Of a stretch of DNA of 64,000 bases, positions 42,823-54,800 are shown one piece after another. The notes beneath the pieces are model-generated. The model ran no database searches. It was not told the origin of the DNA and saw only the letters and a list, made by a program, of their open reading frames with translations. Numbering within the stretch: the stretch's first letter is position 1; the number at the start of each line of letters is the position of its first letter. The DNA lies in assembly GCA_028714075.1 (NCBI GenBank), contig JAQTMZ010000005.1:62001-126000 (forward strand). The letters are read 5' to 3'. The stretch is from Gallionella sp. Lineage in GTDB: Bacteria; Pseudomonadota; Gammaproteobacteria; Burkholderiales; Gallionellaceae. The position numbers were made by a program, and so were the translations under genes.

Positions 42823-43745
42823 CCCTATTCTGGATAATCTGTGCGGCGCTGCTGGCCGTGGCGCTGTTGTTCGTGATGTTGCCCTTGTGGCGCAATACCG
42901 GCAACGATAACGATGTGTTGCGCGATGCCGCCAATCTGGAAATTCTGCGCGACCAGTCGGCAGAACTCGAAGCCGATCTGCGCAACGGCCTGCTGACGCA
43001 GGAGGCCTATGAACAAGGCAAACGCGAGTTGCAGGCGCGCCTGCTGGATGAAGTTAAAACAACGGAACAACCCGTCAAGCTGCCGCACAATCCCGCCAAG
43101 GTTCTGGCGCTGCTGCTGGCGGTATTGCTGCCGCTTGCCAGCGTGTTGCTGTATCTCAAGACCGGCAATATCAAAGCGCTGCTGCCGCAGGAACAACATG
43201 CGGTTGTCGATGGTTTCGGCGTCATCCGTTCCGAAGCCGCGCTGCAGGAGCTGGAAAAGAAGATGGAGAAGCTGCCGGAAAATCCCGAAGGATGGCTGCT
43301 GTTGGCGCGCTCCTACGGCGAGATGCAACGCTACCCTGACGCGGTGCGCGCCTATGGGCAATTGGTCAAGCTGGTGCCCGGCGAAGCGCAGTTATGGGCG
43401 AATTATGCCGACGTTTACGCGATGAACAATAATCAATCGTTGCTGGGCGAGCCGACCAAATTCCTCAACAAGGCGCTGGAACTGGATGGCAACAACACGC
43501 TGGCGTTGGCCTTGTCCGGCTCTGCCGCGATGGAGCGCGGCGACTATGCCGCGGCCATCACCCATTGGACGAAACTGGTCAGTTTATTGCCGCAGGACAA
43601 CTCCGATTTGCAAATGATTCGCGACGGGATTCAGCAAGCGCGCGAATTTCTTGCAATGCAAAAAGGCGGTCAAAAAGAAAGCAGGGAAAAGCCGGCAAAA
43701 CTTCCGGCTGGCAGCGCTCCCGGGAAAGCAGCAGCCAAGCAGTAA
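42819..43745 (+). CDS. ccmI: cytochrome c biogenesis protein CcmI
   Basis: A 308-residue membrane protein with two N-terminal spans (residues 3-22 and about 90-110) and a Leu-rich stretch between them, then a periplasmic TPR domain (about 145-265) that holds apocytochrome c. The Lys/Ala-rich tail is low complexity. It overlaps ccmH by 4 bp and ends the ccm operon, convergent with the AmmeMemoRadiSam genes. Confidence 0.88.
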   Translation: MTLFWIICAALLAVALLFVMLPLWRNTGNDNDVLRDAANLEILRDQSAELEADLRNGLLTQEAYEQGKRELQARLLDEVKTTEQPVKLPHNPAKVLALLLAVLLPLASVLLYLKTGNIKALLPQEQHAVVDGFGVIRSEAALQELEKKMEKLPENPEGWLLLARSYGEMQRYPDAVRAYGQLVKLVPGEAQLWANYADVYAMNNNQSLLGEPTKFLNKALELDGNNTLALALSGSAAMERGDYAAAITHWTKLVSLLPQDNSDLQMIRDGIQQAREFLAMQKGGQKESREKPAKLPAGSAPGKAAAKQ

Positions 43746-43760
43746 TCAGCGCCTGCACTG

Positions 43761-43762
<2 letters not shown>
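43738..43762. terminator. possible hairpin between convergent ccmI and radical SAM genes
   Basis: AGCAGT (43738-43743) pairs with ACTGCT (43757-43762). The stem is short and lacks a long T-run; it spans both stop codons. Confidence 0.3.
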
Positions 43763-44855
<1,093 letters not shown>

Positions 44856-44907
44856 GTCAAACCTCCTTGTAGCGTGCGCTGTGCGCACGATTGGGTTGAA
44901 GATCGTG

Positions 44908-45546
44908 CTACGTGGTTTTTTCACTCCATTTTTCTACGGTATAACGTGACAGCTTGATGCCTTCTGCCCAGAAATCATCGGGCAGGCCGGCCTTGCGTTT
45001 CAGCATGGCGAGGAACTGGCGCGGTTGCGCGAGATTTTCCCACACCTGCGGCAGGAACGTGCTGCGGTAGCCGTTATATTCAAATATCACACCATCCACG
45101 TTGGGGCGCAATTGCGTCAGCGCATCCAGTTCGTCCCTGAACTGCATCGGCTGCGCCGGGGCAAGCAGCGACACCTCGACTATCACCTCGGCAAATTCCT
45201 CCGCCGTGAGCGGTGCGAAGCGCGGGTCGTGCAGCGCGGCGGCCACGGCGTTGCGGCGCACATCTTCGGCGAGCGGGCGATGCGCCTCCAGGCTGCCGAT
45301 GCAGCCGCGCAATTGGTCATGCAGGGTGAGCGTGACGAAGGCCGCGCCGGGCTGTTGCAGCCAATCGGCTTGCGGGATATTTTGTTTGGCGGATTGCTTG
45401 GTCTGGCCGAATTGTTCGGCGATGGCATCGCGCGCCAGTTGCAGCAGGATGCGGCCATGAGACTCAACTTCCCCCTCGTTGGGGAGGCTTCCTTCTCCTC
45501 CCCCGATAGGGGGAGGCCGGGAGGGGTTGCTTCGTTCAGACGACAT
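44908..45546 (-). CDS. AmmeMemoRadiSam system protein A (AMMECR1 domain)
   Basis: A 212-residue protein dominated by an AMMECR1 domain (about residues 30-205), with the family core LRGCIGSLEA and RPNVDGVIFEY. AMMECR1 proteins are conserved from archaea to humans, but their reaction is unknown. Residues 6-27 (SNPSRPPPIGGGEGSLPNEG) look foreign: the corresponding DNA is a palindromic, C/G-rich repeat (about 45470-45527). The protein probably gained an N-terminal tail by repeat insertion. It starts 3 bp after the Memo gene. Confidence 0.88.
   Translation of the reverse strand: MSSERSNPSRPPPIGGGEGSLPNEGEVESHGRILLQLARDAIAEQFGQTKQSAKQNIPQADWLQQPGAAFVTLTLHDQLRGCIGSLEAHRPLAEDVRRNAVAAALHDPRFAPLTAEEFAEVIVEVSLLAPAQPMQFRDELDALTQLRPNVDGVIFEYNGYRSTFLPQVWENLAQPRQFLAMLKRKAGLPDDFWAEGIKLSRYTVEKWSEKTT
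45470..45527. repeat. dispersed palindromic repeat inside the AMMECR1 gene start
   Basis: The sequence combines CCCCCTCGTTGGGGAGG and CCTCCCCC...GGGGGAGG inverted repeats, typical of dispersed intergenic palindromes, but here lies within the first 30 codons of the gene. Confidence 0.5.
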
Positions 45547-45549
45547 TTT

Positions 45550-46353
45550 TCATTCTCCCTCCGGCTGGTCTTGCGTAAAAGCGATGGCGGCATAGCCGAC
45601 CACCTGGTCGCGTGATCCGGCGGTATCGCCGGAGTTGCGCAGGTCGAGCAGGTGAGGTGTGAGGTGGTGTTTCCTGGATGCGACAATCAGCCCGCTGATC
45701 GGTGTGCCGCCGCAGGCATGGTCATGCGCGATGGGTTGGTGCAGCTTCAGGATGGACTGCACCGTTTCGTTATCCACGCGCTGCGCGGTGGAGTAGGGCA
45801 GGTAATGGGAAAGATCGGAGCTGATGACGATCAGCGTTTCGTCGCCACCCCATAAAATTTCCAGCACTTCGGCAACTTCTTCGGCGGAGGCCATGCCGAC
45901 CGCCAGCGGCAGCAGCTTGAAATCGGACAGCACGCTTTGCAGGAACGGCAGTTGCACTTCCAGCGAATGTTCCTGCTCGTGTGCCAGCATGTTGGCCGTG
46001 ACTTGCGGCAGGTGCGCGATGGCTTGCGCCGCGGCCAGGTCCACCGGCACGAGGCCGAGCGGCGTGGCGAAAGCGTCTGTGCCCGGCAGAGCCAGTCCGC
46101 GCACTGCGACGCGGTGGGTGGGGCCGAGCAGCACCACGCGGCGGATTTTTTGCGCGATATTTTTCAGTGTGGCATAAGCGCTGGCGGCAATCGCGCCGGA
46201 ATAGATATAGCCCGCATGCGGCACGACCAGTGCCTTTGGGCTAAGTTCGCCCGGGTGCGCGGCAGCCAGCATGGTGCGCACATCGTGCATCAGCACATCG
46301 GGTTCATCGGGGTAAAATAAACCAGCAACAGCGGCAGCTCGGATGTTTTGCAT
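45550..46353 (-). CDS. AmmeMemoRadiSam system protein B (Memo-like)
   Basis: A 267-residue Memo-family protein. Likely metal/active-site residues are visible: His in VPHAGYIYSG, His in LLGPTHRV, His in SSDLSHYLPY and Cys in ACGGTPISGL. Memo resembles non-heme iron dioxygenases structurally, and human MEMO1 has been linked to copper and reactive oxygen, but the bacterial role is not known. It is first in the operon with the AMMECR1 and radical SAM genes, which is the known composition of this system. Confidence 0.9.
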   Translation of the reverse strand: MQNIRAAAVAGLFYPDEPDVLMHDVRTMLAAAHPGELSPKALVVPHAGYIYSGAIAASAYATLKNIAQKIRRVVLLGPTHRVAVRGLALPGTDAFATPLGLVPVDLAAAQAIAHLPQVTANMLAHEQEHSLEVQLPFLQSVLSDFKLLPLAVGMASAEEVAEVLEILWGGDETLIVISSDLSHYLPYSTAQRVDNETVQSILKLHQPIAHDHACGGTPISGLIVASRKHHLTPHLLDLRNSGDTAGSRDQVVGYAAIAFTQDQPEGE

Positions 46354-46547
46354 GGCACACCTCGCATTAAATATGGATATTTAGGAAGCTAAAGCGGGTT
46401 TAAGCGGAGCAATTTGAGTAATCCATGATAAAGACTAACACGATAAAGGTTGAAACGGAATCCAGCCTCCTTGTAGTAGCTGTAGTGTAGTAGCCGCACC
46501 TCCTTTCCACCAATCGATGTTTGCATCAGGGCTTTCTCACAACGTCC

Positions 46548-47795
46548 TTACAACGTCAGCTTCATTTTCCTCAACCATGCATGCTCGGTTTTTTCTCTTT
46601 CATCCTTGTCGATGGTTTCAGGCCATTGCCGCGAAACCTCCAATACCAAGGATTTGAATTGCCAAACTGTTTCCTCCAGCAACGGGGCGTATTCCGCCAT
46701 GCACTCCGGATCATCTATAAACATCTGGATCAAACCCTCCGGGTCACCAGGATCGAATCCTGCTTCGAACAGGCTCAGCCGCAACTCGGCCAGACGGATT
46801 TGGGCAAAATCGAAAATTGGGTCGGGGCGCAGCGGGTCAGAATGGTGATTGAAATCTTCGAACAGTTTGGCAATCAGGTTCACCTGTGCGACCAGCCGCT
46901 CCGGGTCTTTAACGCTCGAAAGTGTATCTGCTGCATCATTGCGGAAGATATTGAGGTACCCGATCAGTCCCTGCCCGTATTTTCTTGAATTCAGCTTGAG
47001 CATCACATCCAGCTTTCTCCACGGAACTCTGGGGTTGTCCGAATCAAAGGCTTTAGCTGCAAGTTCGGCAACCGCCAGAATCTGCCCGTAGCGGCTGATT
47101 TTTTCGCCGTGCAGCCCGCGCGGGTAACCGCTCCCATCCATTCTTTCGTGATGCTCCAGCACCGCATTGGCAACTGATTTGGGCAGCTCGGGAAATTCGC
47201 TCAGCATCAAATAGGCCGTCAGCGGATGCGCATAGAGATGCCGCCTTTCGGCGGAGCTCATCACATGCGCTGGCTCGATCAGTTTGGGGTCGATGTGCAA
47301 TAACCCGATGTCATGAAACAAGGCCGCCATTGCCACCCATTCTTCTTCATGCAAGCTCATGCCATCACACTGCGCAAGATAAACACAGATGACCATCAGC
47401 AGTAAACTGTGCTGATAGATACGGGGAAATTTCTCCTTGGCCACCGTCAATTTGAAGGCCAGCGGCGCGGGGAAGCGGATATCGCTGATGACCTGGCGAC
47501 ACGAATTGCCCTGGCTGATGACATGGGCCACTTTTCCCAGTGTGGCATTACATTTGATTAATTCGAGCACATCGGCCAGGATGCGTTCGGAATTCAGCAT
47601 GTTTTCTACAGACAAGGCTTTGTCGAGCGCGGGCAATAATTTATGCTTGACCAATTGTTCGTGCAGCTTGCTGGTAACCTGTATGCCTGCCGCAACCAGC
47701 TTGATTCCGCTTTGCGAAAAAATGTCGCAAGTGGCGACTATCTCGCGGGTATCGCCCAGTTCGGTAACTGCACGCAGGTAATGTTCGTCGTTCAT
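46548..47795 (-). CDS. HD-GYP-like signalling protein
   Basis: A 415-residue cytoplasmic protein. The HD domain shows HDIGLLHID and EHHERMDGSGYPRGL, so it is of the HD-GYP type (GSGYP), though the usual HDIGK Lys is Leu. HD-GYP proteins hydrolyse c-di-GMP; activity here is uncertain because of that change. The N-terminal 150 residues and C-terminal 130 residues have no named domain. It is adjacent to the REC-PAS-GGDEF gene on the same strand, suggesting opposing c-di-GMP enzymes. Confidence 0.8.
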   Translation of the reverse strand: MNDEHYLRAVTELGDTREIVATCDIFSQSGIKLVAAGIQVTSKLHEQLVKHKLLPALDKALSVENMLNSERILADVLELIKCNATLGKVAHVISQGNSCRQVISDIRFPAPLAFKLTVAKEKFPRIYQHSLLLMVICVYLAQCDGMSLHEEEWVAMAALFHDIGLLHIDPKLIEPAHVMSSAERRHLYAHPLTAYLMLSEFPELPKSVANAVLEHHERMDGSGYPRGLHGEKISRYGQILAVAELAAKAFDSDNPRVPWRKLDVMLKLNSRKYGQGLIGYLNIFRNDAADTLSSVKDPERLVAQVNLIAKLFEDFNHHSDPLRPDPIFDFAQIRLAELRLSLFEAGFDPGDPEGLIQMFIDDPECMAEYAPLLEETVWQFKSLVLEVSRQWPETIDKDEREKTEHAWLRKMKLTL

Positions 47796-47851
47796 TTCAT
47801 ATCTTTTTAATTATGTTGTTGGCATTTCTATCTGCAATCCAGATCGGGCGT

Positions 47852-49192
47852 TCAATCCTTCGCATCATAAAAACGCACCGAATTGCGCCCGCCCTCTTTG
47901 GCTTGATACATCGCTATATCGGCCCACTTGATGATGTTTTCCGGGTTGGCTTTGCTATTGAATACCACCACGCCGATGCTCGCCGCGCAATGATGCTCGA
48001 CTGTCGTTTCATCTTCACCTTCGTGCTTGAATTTAAGCAAGTAGGGCTCGGCCAAAGCGGCACGGATTTTTTCGGCAACCAAGCCGGCCTGTGTAACGGA
48101 CTCGGCCTTGTCCACATCCAGCTCGCCGAGCATCACCACGAACTCATCGCCGCCAAAACGTGCGACGGTATCCGTTTCACGCACACAACTCACCAGGCGA
48201 TGCGCCACTGCTGTCAACAGCAAATCGCCCACGCCATGCCCATAGGTATCATTGAGCGGCTTGAAGTTATCCAGATCGAGGAACATCAGCGCGCCATAAC
48301 ACCCGCTGCGCTTGCTGGAAGCCATCGCCTGTTCCAGCCGGTCGTTCAGCAGGCGGCGATTGGGCAGTTGGGTCAGCGTGTCATAGAAAGCCAGATTGCT
48401 GATTTGCTCTTCGGCCTGTTTGCGCTCGGTGATGTCCTGCAAGATGGCGACAAAATGCCGGATCGCTCCATCCTCGTCGGTTACCGGCGCGATGATGAGC
48501 GCTTCGTCATAGATTGAGCCATCCTTGCGCCGGTTGACGATCTCACCGTGCCATGTCTGGCCGGACAGAATGGTTTCCCACATGTTCTGATAGAACGCCG
48601 GATCATGCTTGCCGGACTTCAGCAACTCGCCCGGGCTGCGCCCCAACGCTTCTTCCAGCGAATATCCCGTCAGTCGCGTAAAGGCCGGATTAACCCACTG
48701 GATATGCGCGTGGATGTCGGTGATGACGATCCCGTTGGCGACCGAATTCATGGCTACCTCGAACAGTCGCAGGCGTGATTCAAGCGCTTCGCGCACCAGT
48801 GCATTGCGCACTGCGCGATTCAACGCGTCATGCTCGAATTTCCCCTTGACCAGATAATCCTGGGCACCTGCCTGGAGGGCGGCGACGGCCAGAGCACTGT
48901 CGTCGTGCCCTGTCAGCACCACGATGGGCACACCGGGCACGGCGGTGCGCATTGCCCGTACTGTGGCAAGTCCCACCGAGTCGGGAAGCGATAAGTCGAG
49001 CAGCACGACATCCGGCTTGTTGCTCCGGGCTGCGGCTATGCCATCGGCCAGTGTTTTCGCCCATATCACAGACTCCTTGCGACCACCGATGCCGAGTTCG
49101 GCCAGATGCACATACGCCTGAATCAATCCGAAATCGCCGGGATCGTCTTCTATCGCCAGGATCGATACAACTTGCTGAAAAACTTCACTCAT
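47852..49192 (-). CDS. response regulator with PAS and GGDEF diguanylate cyclase domains
   Basis: A 446-residue protein. A REC domain (residues 8-125) has the acidic pair in IEDDPGDF, phospho-acceptor Asp in VVLLDLSLPDS and the Lys in YLVKG. A PAS/PAC domain (about 140-265) and a GGDEF domain (about 275-440) follow. The GGDEF signature FGGDEF is intact and preceded by RETD, an inhibitory I-site, so it should make c-di-GMP and be product-inhibited. The REC is nearly a copy of those at 49264 and 61134, showing duplication inside the cluster. Confidence 0.92.
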   Translation of the reverse strand: MSEVFQQVVSILAIEDDPGDFGLIQAYVHLAELGIGGRKESVIWAKTLADGIAAARSNKPDVVLLDLSLPDSVGLATVRAMRTAVPGVPIVVLTGHDDSALAVAALQAGAQDYLVKGKFEHDALNRAVRNALVREALESRLRLFEVAMNSVANGIVITDIHAHIQWVNPAFTRLTGYSLEEALGRSPGELLKSGKHDPAFYQNMWETILSGQTWHGEIVNRRKDGSIYDEALIIAPVTDEDGAIRHFVAILQDITERKQAEEQISNLAFYDTLTQLPNRRLLNDRLEQAMASSKRSGCYGALMFLDLDNFKPLNDTYGHGVGDLLLTAVAHRLVSCVRETDTVARFGGDEFVVMLGELDVDKAESVTQAGLVAEKIRAALAEPYLLKFKHEGEDETTVEHHCAASIGVVVFNSKANPENIIKWADIAMYQAKEGGRNSVRFYDAKD

Positions 49193-49263
49193 AATTTTTC
49201 TCGGCCTTTTCGCTCGTGCAGTCTGTCAACCCACGACGCTCCACCGTTGAAACAGAACCCGAA

Positions 49264-50439
49264 TCAAGCACAACATTGGGTAAGCACAATGGACAAATCG
49301 TCATGGGCGACATTCCCTCCAAGATGGGTTTCAAGCGCGAAAATAATATTGTCAAAAAGCTTGTCCGGTGGCGATGCCCGGAGCAGGGCTTCAAATTGCG
49401 CTTCACCGAATGGTTCGCCGGAAGCGTTTTCAGCCTCGGTCAGGCCATCCGAGCAGAACAGCAACGCTCCCGGCAGCGTGTGAAAAACTTCGGTGGCAGC
49501 CTCGAAAGCATCGGCTCCCACCACACCCAATGGGAGGTGCTGCGAGCGGAATTTATGCAGCTCGCCATTCTTTTGTACATAAAAAGCAGTGGGGATGCCG
49601 CCGTTCCAGACTTCGATGGAAGAGCCATCGCGGGCGATGTGCGCCACCGCTGCCGCGATGAAGCGCCCGGTCACGGCAATTTCCCGCATGGTCTGGTTTA
49701 TTTCCGTGACGATATCGCGGGTTGCAAGCCCTTTTTTCACCATTGTTTGAAATATCCGGAAGATGGGCAGCAGGAACAACGCGGCTTGCAGGCCGTGGCC
49801 GGTAACGTCCGCCAGCATGACGCGCAAATCGCCATTGTTATCCCGCGCGGCAGCGATGAAATCTCCGCTGAATTGCTGAGCCGGGCGCTGGAAATAGCGG
49901 ACTTGCGGATCGCGCAACCCGTCCGAGCGCATGATATGCCCCATGATGTCGTTGGCGACCGCCATGTCATCCATTTCGCTTTCATGCAGCGCCAGCAATT
50001 CTCGGTTCTTGCGTTCCAGCTCCTGTTCGAGCGCGCCGCGCACCAGCGCATGGCGCACCGCGCGACCCAGCGCATCGTGCTCGAATTGCCCCTTGACCAG
50101 ATAATCCTGGGCGCCAACCTCCAGCGCCGCGGCGTCGAGCGCGCGGTCGTCATGCCCTGTCAGCACCACGATAGGCACATCGCGCAAGGCGGCGCGCATC
50201 GCATGCACCGTATCCAGCCCGGTTGAATCAGGAAGCGACAAGTCGAGCAGCACGATATCGGGTTTTTCACGCCTGGCTGCGGCTATACCTTCGGCCAGCG
50301 TTTTTGCCCAGACCACCAGCTCCTTGTCGCCACGGGGCACAAGACCCGACAGCCGCACATGCGCCTTAATCAATCCGAAATCACCGGGATCGTCCTCGAT
50401 TACCAGAATCAAAATAGATTGTTGAAAATATTCGCTCAT
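49264..50439 (-). CDS. response regulator with SpoIIE/PP2C-type phosphatase output
   Basis: A 391-residue protein. REC at residues 8-125 (IEDDPGDFGL, VLLDLSLPDS, YLVKG), a coiled linker (NRELLALHESEMD), and a PP2C/SpoIIE phosphatase domain (about 190-385) with GDFIAA, DVTGHG, SDGLTE and a final DDLSIV, the Asp residues that bind catalytic metals. It should dephosphorylate a Ser/Thr on a partner, most likely the STAS protein at 60650. The ATG at 50439 has a GGAG site; a longer frame upstream has no REC homology. Confidence 0.92.
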   Translation of the reverse strand: MSEYFQQSILILVIEDDPGDFGLIKAHVRLSGLVPRGDKELVVWAKTLAEGIAAARREKPDIVLLDLSLPDSTGLDTVHAMRAALRDVPIVVLTGHDDRALDAAALEVGAQDYLVKGQFEHDALGRAVRHALVRGALEQELERKNRELLALHESEMDDMAVANDIMGHIMRSDGLRDPQVRYFQRPAQQFSGDFIAAARDNNGDLRVMLADVTGHGLQAALFLLPIFRIFQTMVKKGLATRDIVTEINQTMREIAVTGRFIAAAVAHIARDGSSIEVWNGGIPTAFYVQKNGELHKFRSQHLPLGVVGADAFEAATEVFHTLPGALLFCSDGLTEAENASGEPFGEAQFEALLRASPPDKLFDNIIFALETHLGGNVAHDDLSIVLTQCCA

Positions 50440-50515
50440 ACATTTTTCTCCATAAGCCTGGCGAACCGGAAGCCGGGGCAGGCATGGCGGGAATAGCCCA
50501 CCATGCGGCTTATAT

Positions 50516-51814
50516 TCAGGTCGGGGCTGATACAACCTCTTTAGCGTGCTTGCGTATGGCAGTTTCGAGCTCATCCACGCGATCCGCTGCAATACCCAGC
50601 GCCAGCCATTCTTCGATATTGATACCGGAGGGAATATGCTCGGACATGTCGAACGGCGGCAGCAGTTTTTCCACCAAATTTGTCATGGCGATGAGGGGTT
50701 GACCCACAGCATCTGGCGCCACGCCGCCCGAGTGATGGTCGCGCAATACGGCGATGATGGTTTCCGGCAGATTCCAGTGCTCCGCCAGCAGTGCGCCCAA
50801 TTCGCAGTGATTTATCTCCAGCATCTCGGCTTCGAGTTCCGTGAACGGGCGCCCGGCCCCGGCGCCAAGACGGGCAGCATGGAAGCGGTCGCTGAGGTCG
50901 GGATCGACATATTCGAGCACCAGCAAACCGATGTCGTGCAGCAGCCCGGCAAGGTAAATTTCCTCTTCCGGGGGGCGCCTTTCCGGTGGCATGGCTTTGG
51001 AAAGCGTATCCATTGCCAGCGCGACAATCATGCTGTGTTGCCATAGTTCGGTCACATTGAGCAACCCGGCCGATTTGCGCCTCATGGATGAAATCATCGC
51101 GAAACTCAAGGCAACCATCTTGATGCGGTTGACCCCCAGCACAGTCGCGGCATCGCCTACCGTTTCGATTTTTCTTGACGTGCCAAACGGCGGTGAGTTC
51201 GCCAAACCGATAATCTTGGCCAGAATCGCCGGATCTTTTTTGACCAGCTTGAGCAGCAAGTCACTTCCCTTGTCCGTCGACAATTTTATGGACAGGATTT
51301 CGCGCGCAATCTTGGGCAGAGCGGGCAACGCTTCGAGCAGTTCCACGGTATGCCGCAAAGCTGCGTGAGGTTTTTCTCTTGCCGTCACACCGGAAGTTAT
51401 CCATCGCTCACCCAGGATACGGATAGTTTCCACGAGTTGATGGATATCCATCGGCTTGGTGAAGTAGTCGGCAGCGCCAAGATCGTGGGAAGCAAACACG
51501 TCTCTGTCGGCATGCGAAGTGGATAGCATTACCACCGGAATATCGCGCAGGGACAAATCCTGTTTGATGGCGGCAAGACATTCCAGACCGCCCATGCACG
51601 GCATATTGAGATCAAGCAGGATCAGATTCGGGCGCGGCGCATCAGTGAAGTGTGGGGCACACCGGCGCAAATATGCCAGAGCCTCGTAACCATCGAAGGC
51701 CTGACGCAAATCGACGCTGATCCGGTTTTCTTCCAGCGCCCACTTAACGAGATAGGCGTCCGTCTTTTCGTCTTCGATCAGCAGGATGACAAAAGGCTGA
51801 GTTGCAGTGTTCAT
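50516..51814 (-). CDS. response regulator with HDOD output domain
   Basis: A 432-residue protein: REC at residues 8-130 (LLIEDEKTDAYL, LILLDLNMP, FTKPM) and an HDOD domain (about 155-370), with ALPALPKIAREIL and a HDIGLL motif. HDOD outputs regulate other signalling proteins; many are not enzymatic. The REC is over 80% similar by eye to the single REC at 62072, so they are paralogues. Its gene overlaps the downstream... the sensor-kinase start by 4 bp (51811-51814), linking it to the 1435-aa kinase. Confidence 0.9.
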   Translation of the reverse strand: MNTATQPFVILLIEDEKTDAYLVKWALEENRISVDLRQAFDGYEALAYLRRCAPHFTDAPRPNLILLDLNMPCMGGLECLAAIKQDLSLRDIPVVMLSTSHADRDVFASHDLGAADYFTKPMDIHQLVETIRILGERWITSGVTAREKPHAALRHTVELLEALPALPKIAREILSIKLSTDKGSDLLLKLVKKDPAILAKIIGLANSPPFGTSRKIETVGDAATVLGVNRIKMVALSFAMISSMRRKSAGLLNVTELWQHSMIVALAMDTLSKAMPPERRPPEEEIYLAGLLHDIGLLVLEYVDPDLSDRFHAARLGAGAGRPFTELEAEMLEINHCELGALLAEHWNLPETIIAVLRDHHSGGVAPDAVGQPLIAMTNLVEKLLPPFDMSEHIPSGINIEEWLALGIAADRVDELETAIRKHAKEVVSAPT

Positions 51815-54800
51815 GCGGCGTCCCCTCTTAACAATGTTGGCTTTTCATGCAGTACGGGCAGCACGACATAGAACTTGCTGCCCAGCCCGTCTCCCACCGA
51901 TTCCGCCCAGATGCGCCCTTTGTGGTGTTCGGCAATCTTGCGGCACAGCGCCAACCCGATGCCGGTGCCCTCATAGGCATCGCGTAACTGCAAGCGCTGG
52001 AATACCTTGAACAGCCGCTTGATCTGGTCGGGGATAATGCCGACCCCATTGTCGGACACGCACAGGCACCATTCATTTCTGACCACTTTGCTGGTAACGG
52101 TGATTTCCGGTGTGCGTCCGACGACACGGAATTTGGCGGCGTTGCCGATCAGGTTCTGGAGCAGTCTTTGTATTTCGTCGTGACAGGCAAAAATACGCGG
52201 CCATTCACCGGTGATATCCAGCCTGGCCTGGGCTTCGGTGATGGCGGGCTGGAGAAATTGCAGCGTCTCGTCGAGCACTGCGCGGCTTTCGATCCACATG
52301 GGCGGTTCGCCCTTCCTGCCTACCCGCGAGTATTCGAGCAGGGCTACCAGCATCTGGTCGATGCGCTTGGCACCTTCGATGGCAAAGTTGAAGTAGCTGC
52401 GCTTCTCGCCGTCCAGTTGGCCGGACAAATTCCTTTCGAGCAATTGCAGGTAACTAGAAATCATGCGCAGCGGCTGGCGCATGTCGTGGGAAACGGCGTA
52501 GCTGAATTGCTCCAGTTCGATATTGGAACGCTTGAGCTCTTCTTCGAATTCCTTGCGCTCGGTGATGTCGCGTGCGAATCCGGTAGTACCAAGCAACTGA
52601 CCGTTCTCATCCATGATGGGCGTCTTGAATGTTTCTACCCAATGCATTCCGCCATCCTCCATGATGGAGGGCTCCTCGGTCAGCATCTTCTGGCGTGTGG
52701 CCATTACCTCGGCATCGTCGGCGCGGTATTTTTCTGCCAGCTCTTTTGGCCAGAAATCAAGATCGGTCTTGCCCAGCACATCCTGTATCCGTTTCTGCCC
52801 GGTCGTCTTAAAGAATGCTTCATTCACCGCAATAAAGCGGCCTGCCGTGTCTTTCAACCATGCTATATAGGGAGCGTTGTCCAGAATGGCACGCAAGTTC
52901 GCTTTACTTTTCAGCACTATTTCTTCGGCAAGCTTGTGTTCGGTGATGTCTTCGGTTATGCCCATCAGCTTCAGTACCTTGCCGCTGTCATCCTTGATCG
53001 GGATGAAGCATGACTTGAAATATCGCAACCCATCGCCGTTGGAGGTAAATTCAAAATGGCTCGGGGTCCCGTTGGCAATGGCATCCCGCAACAGCGCTTC
53101 AACGCGCTCGATATCTTGTTGGTTTACCGCATTAAGATACTGCATGCCACAGATTTTCCTGGCGTCATCCAGGCCGAGCATACCAAGGCCAGCCCTGTTC
53201 ATGGACAGCAAACGCCCTTCCAGGTCAATTTCATGGATGCAGAACGGGGAGGACTCGACCAGAAGCCGGTAACGGCTCTCGCTCTCACGCAGGTTCTTCA
53301 GGATGATCATGCTGCTCAGGGCATCCGCGACACGCTGCCCGATGTCATTGAAAATCAGCAGGTCATCCTCGTCGTAAGCGCGCGCCTGTGCACAATGGTG
53401 CAGGCCGAATGCCCAAGGGCTATCCACCCTGGGGTGCAACGCCATCTGAATCTGGGATCGTATCGAGAATTGTTCGGCTACCGCAGCGGGGACGCAACGG
53501 GATGTTGCGGGGCCGTATGGGAGAGGCTTCGCGGACGCAAGCACCTCGCGGAATACCCCGGCAACTTCAGGAGTCATCGGTATCACCATGCCGCGCGCAA
53601 AAGCTCCCGGCCACTCCGGGCGCGTGCGTTCCATGAGCACCGACCAGGAAGGTGCATCGGGATCGCACGGATACAGGAACCATGCGCGGTCGGCATTGAA
53701 CACGGTCAGTACTTTGTCGAGCACCTTTCCCAGCAGTTCTTCAACAGTCGCGCTTTCAAAGCTTATCCGTGTGATGCGCTCCATGATATCCCGGTGGCGG
53801 AGGCGGCGTAAAAATTGTTGTTCCAGCCGTTTGCGCTCGGTGATGTCGAATACCGTTGATCTGCTCCTCACGAAATCACCGCCGGAATCATAAATGGCTG
53901 TTGCGTTTATAAGTGTGGGAAGCACCGTGCCGTTCTTGCAGATTATTTCGATCTCGAGGTCGTGGACAAACCCCTCTTTTTTGAGCCGTGGGAAATTTTC
54001 TAGGAAGGTCTGGACGCTCGCGGGCGTAAGCAAATCGGACCATTTCATTTTTCCGGCCACCTCGTCTCGCGCATAGCCCAGCCATGCGAGTTCGGTGTCG
54101 TTGATCATGCGGATGACGCCGTCCTTGTCCAGCGAGTGGTAGCCGCAGGGGGCGTGGTTGTAAAGGTCTGCAATTTCTTCGGACGATTGGCGCAGCAACT
54201 CCGCGGCCTGCCTGCGCCCGGTGATGTCTTCGATTTGGCCAATAAGATATAACGGCATTCCCGAGGCATCCCTCTCGATGGATGCGGTAACCTGTACCCA
54301 CACGGTTTGCCCATCCTTGCGGATATAGCGCTTATCCATCTGGTAGGAACTGATTTCCCCGCTTATCAAGCGTTGCTTGTTGGCAAGATCAAGTGATAAA
54401 TCTTCGGGGTGGGTAATTTCCCGGATAGTCATTTTTTTGAGTTCATCCTTCTCATAGCCCACGATGGCGCAGAAAGCCTGATTGATCTGCATGAACCTGC
54501 CATCCAGTGCTGCGATACCCATGCCGATCGGGGCATGCTCCAGGATATTGCGAAAACGGGATTCGCTCCCCTTCAATTCCCTGGTGCGGTTCTTCACCTC
54601 TACCTCGATGCGGGCGGTATAGCCTGTGCCCAACAGAAGCAGCGCGCCAAACAGGCCGGTGCCTAAAAGGCCGGCAGCGAGCACGCTCCAGCTTTGCCAG
54701 CCGTGGTGTTGCATAAAGTAAAGGGGGGTGGGCGCAGTTTGCAGCCGATAGTGGCGTGTGCCGAAATTGAAAGTGCGCTCATACAATGCCTGCTGGCTTT

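Noticed and set aside
49216-50226. A 336-codon plus-strand frame opposite the REC-SpoIIE gene
   Set aside because: Antisense shadow of conserved REC and PP2C motifs; no family match or ribosome-binding site.
52168-53013. A 281-codon plus-strand frame opposite the 1435-aa kinase
   Set aside because: Shadow of the HisKA/PAS codons; no independent support.
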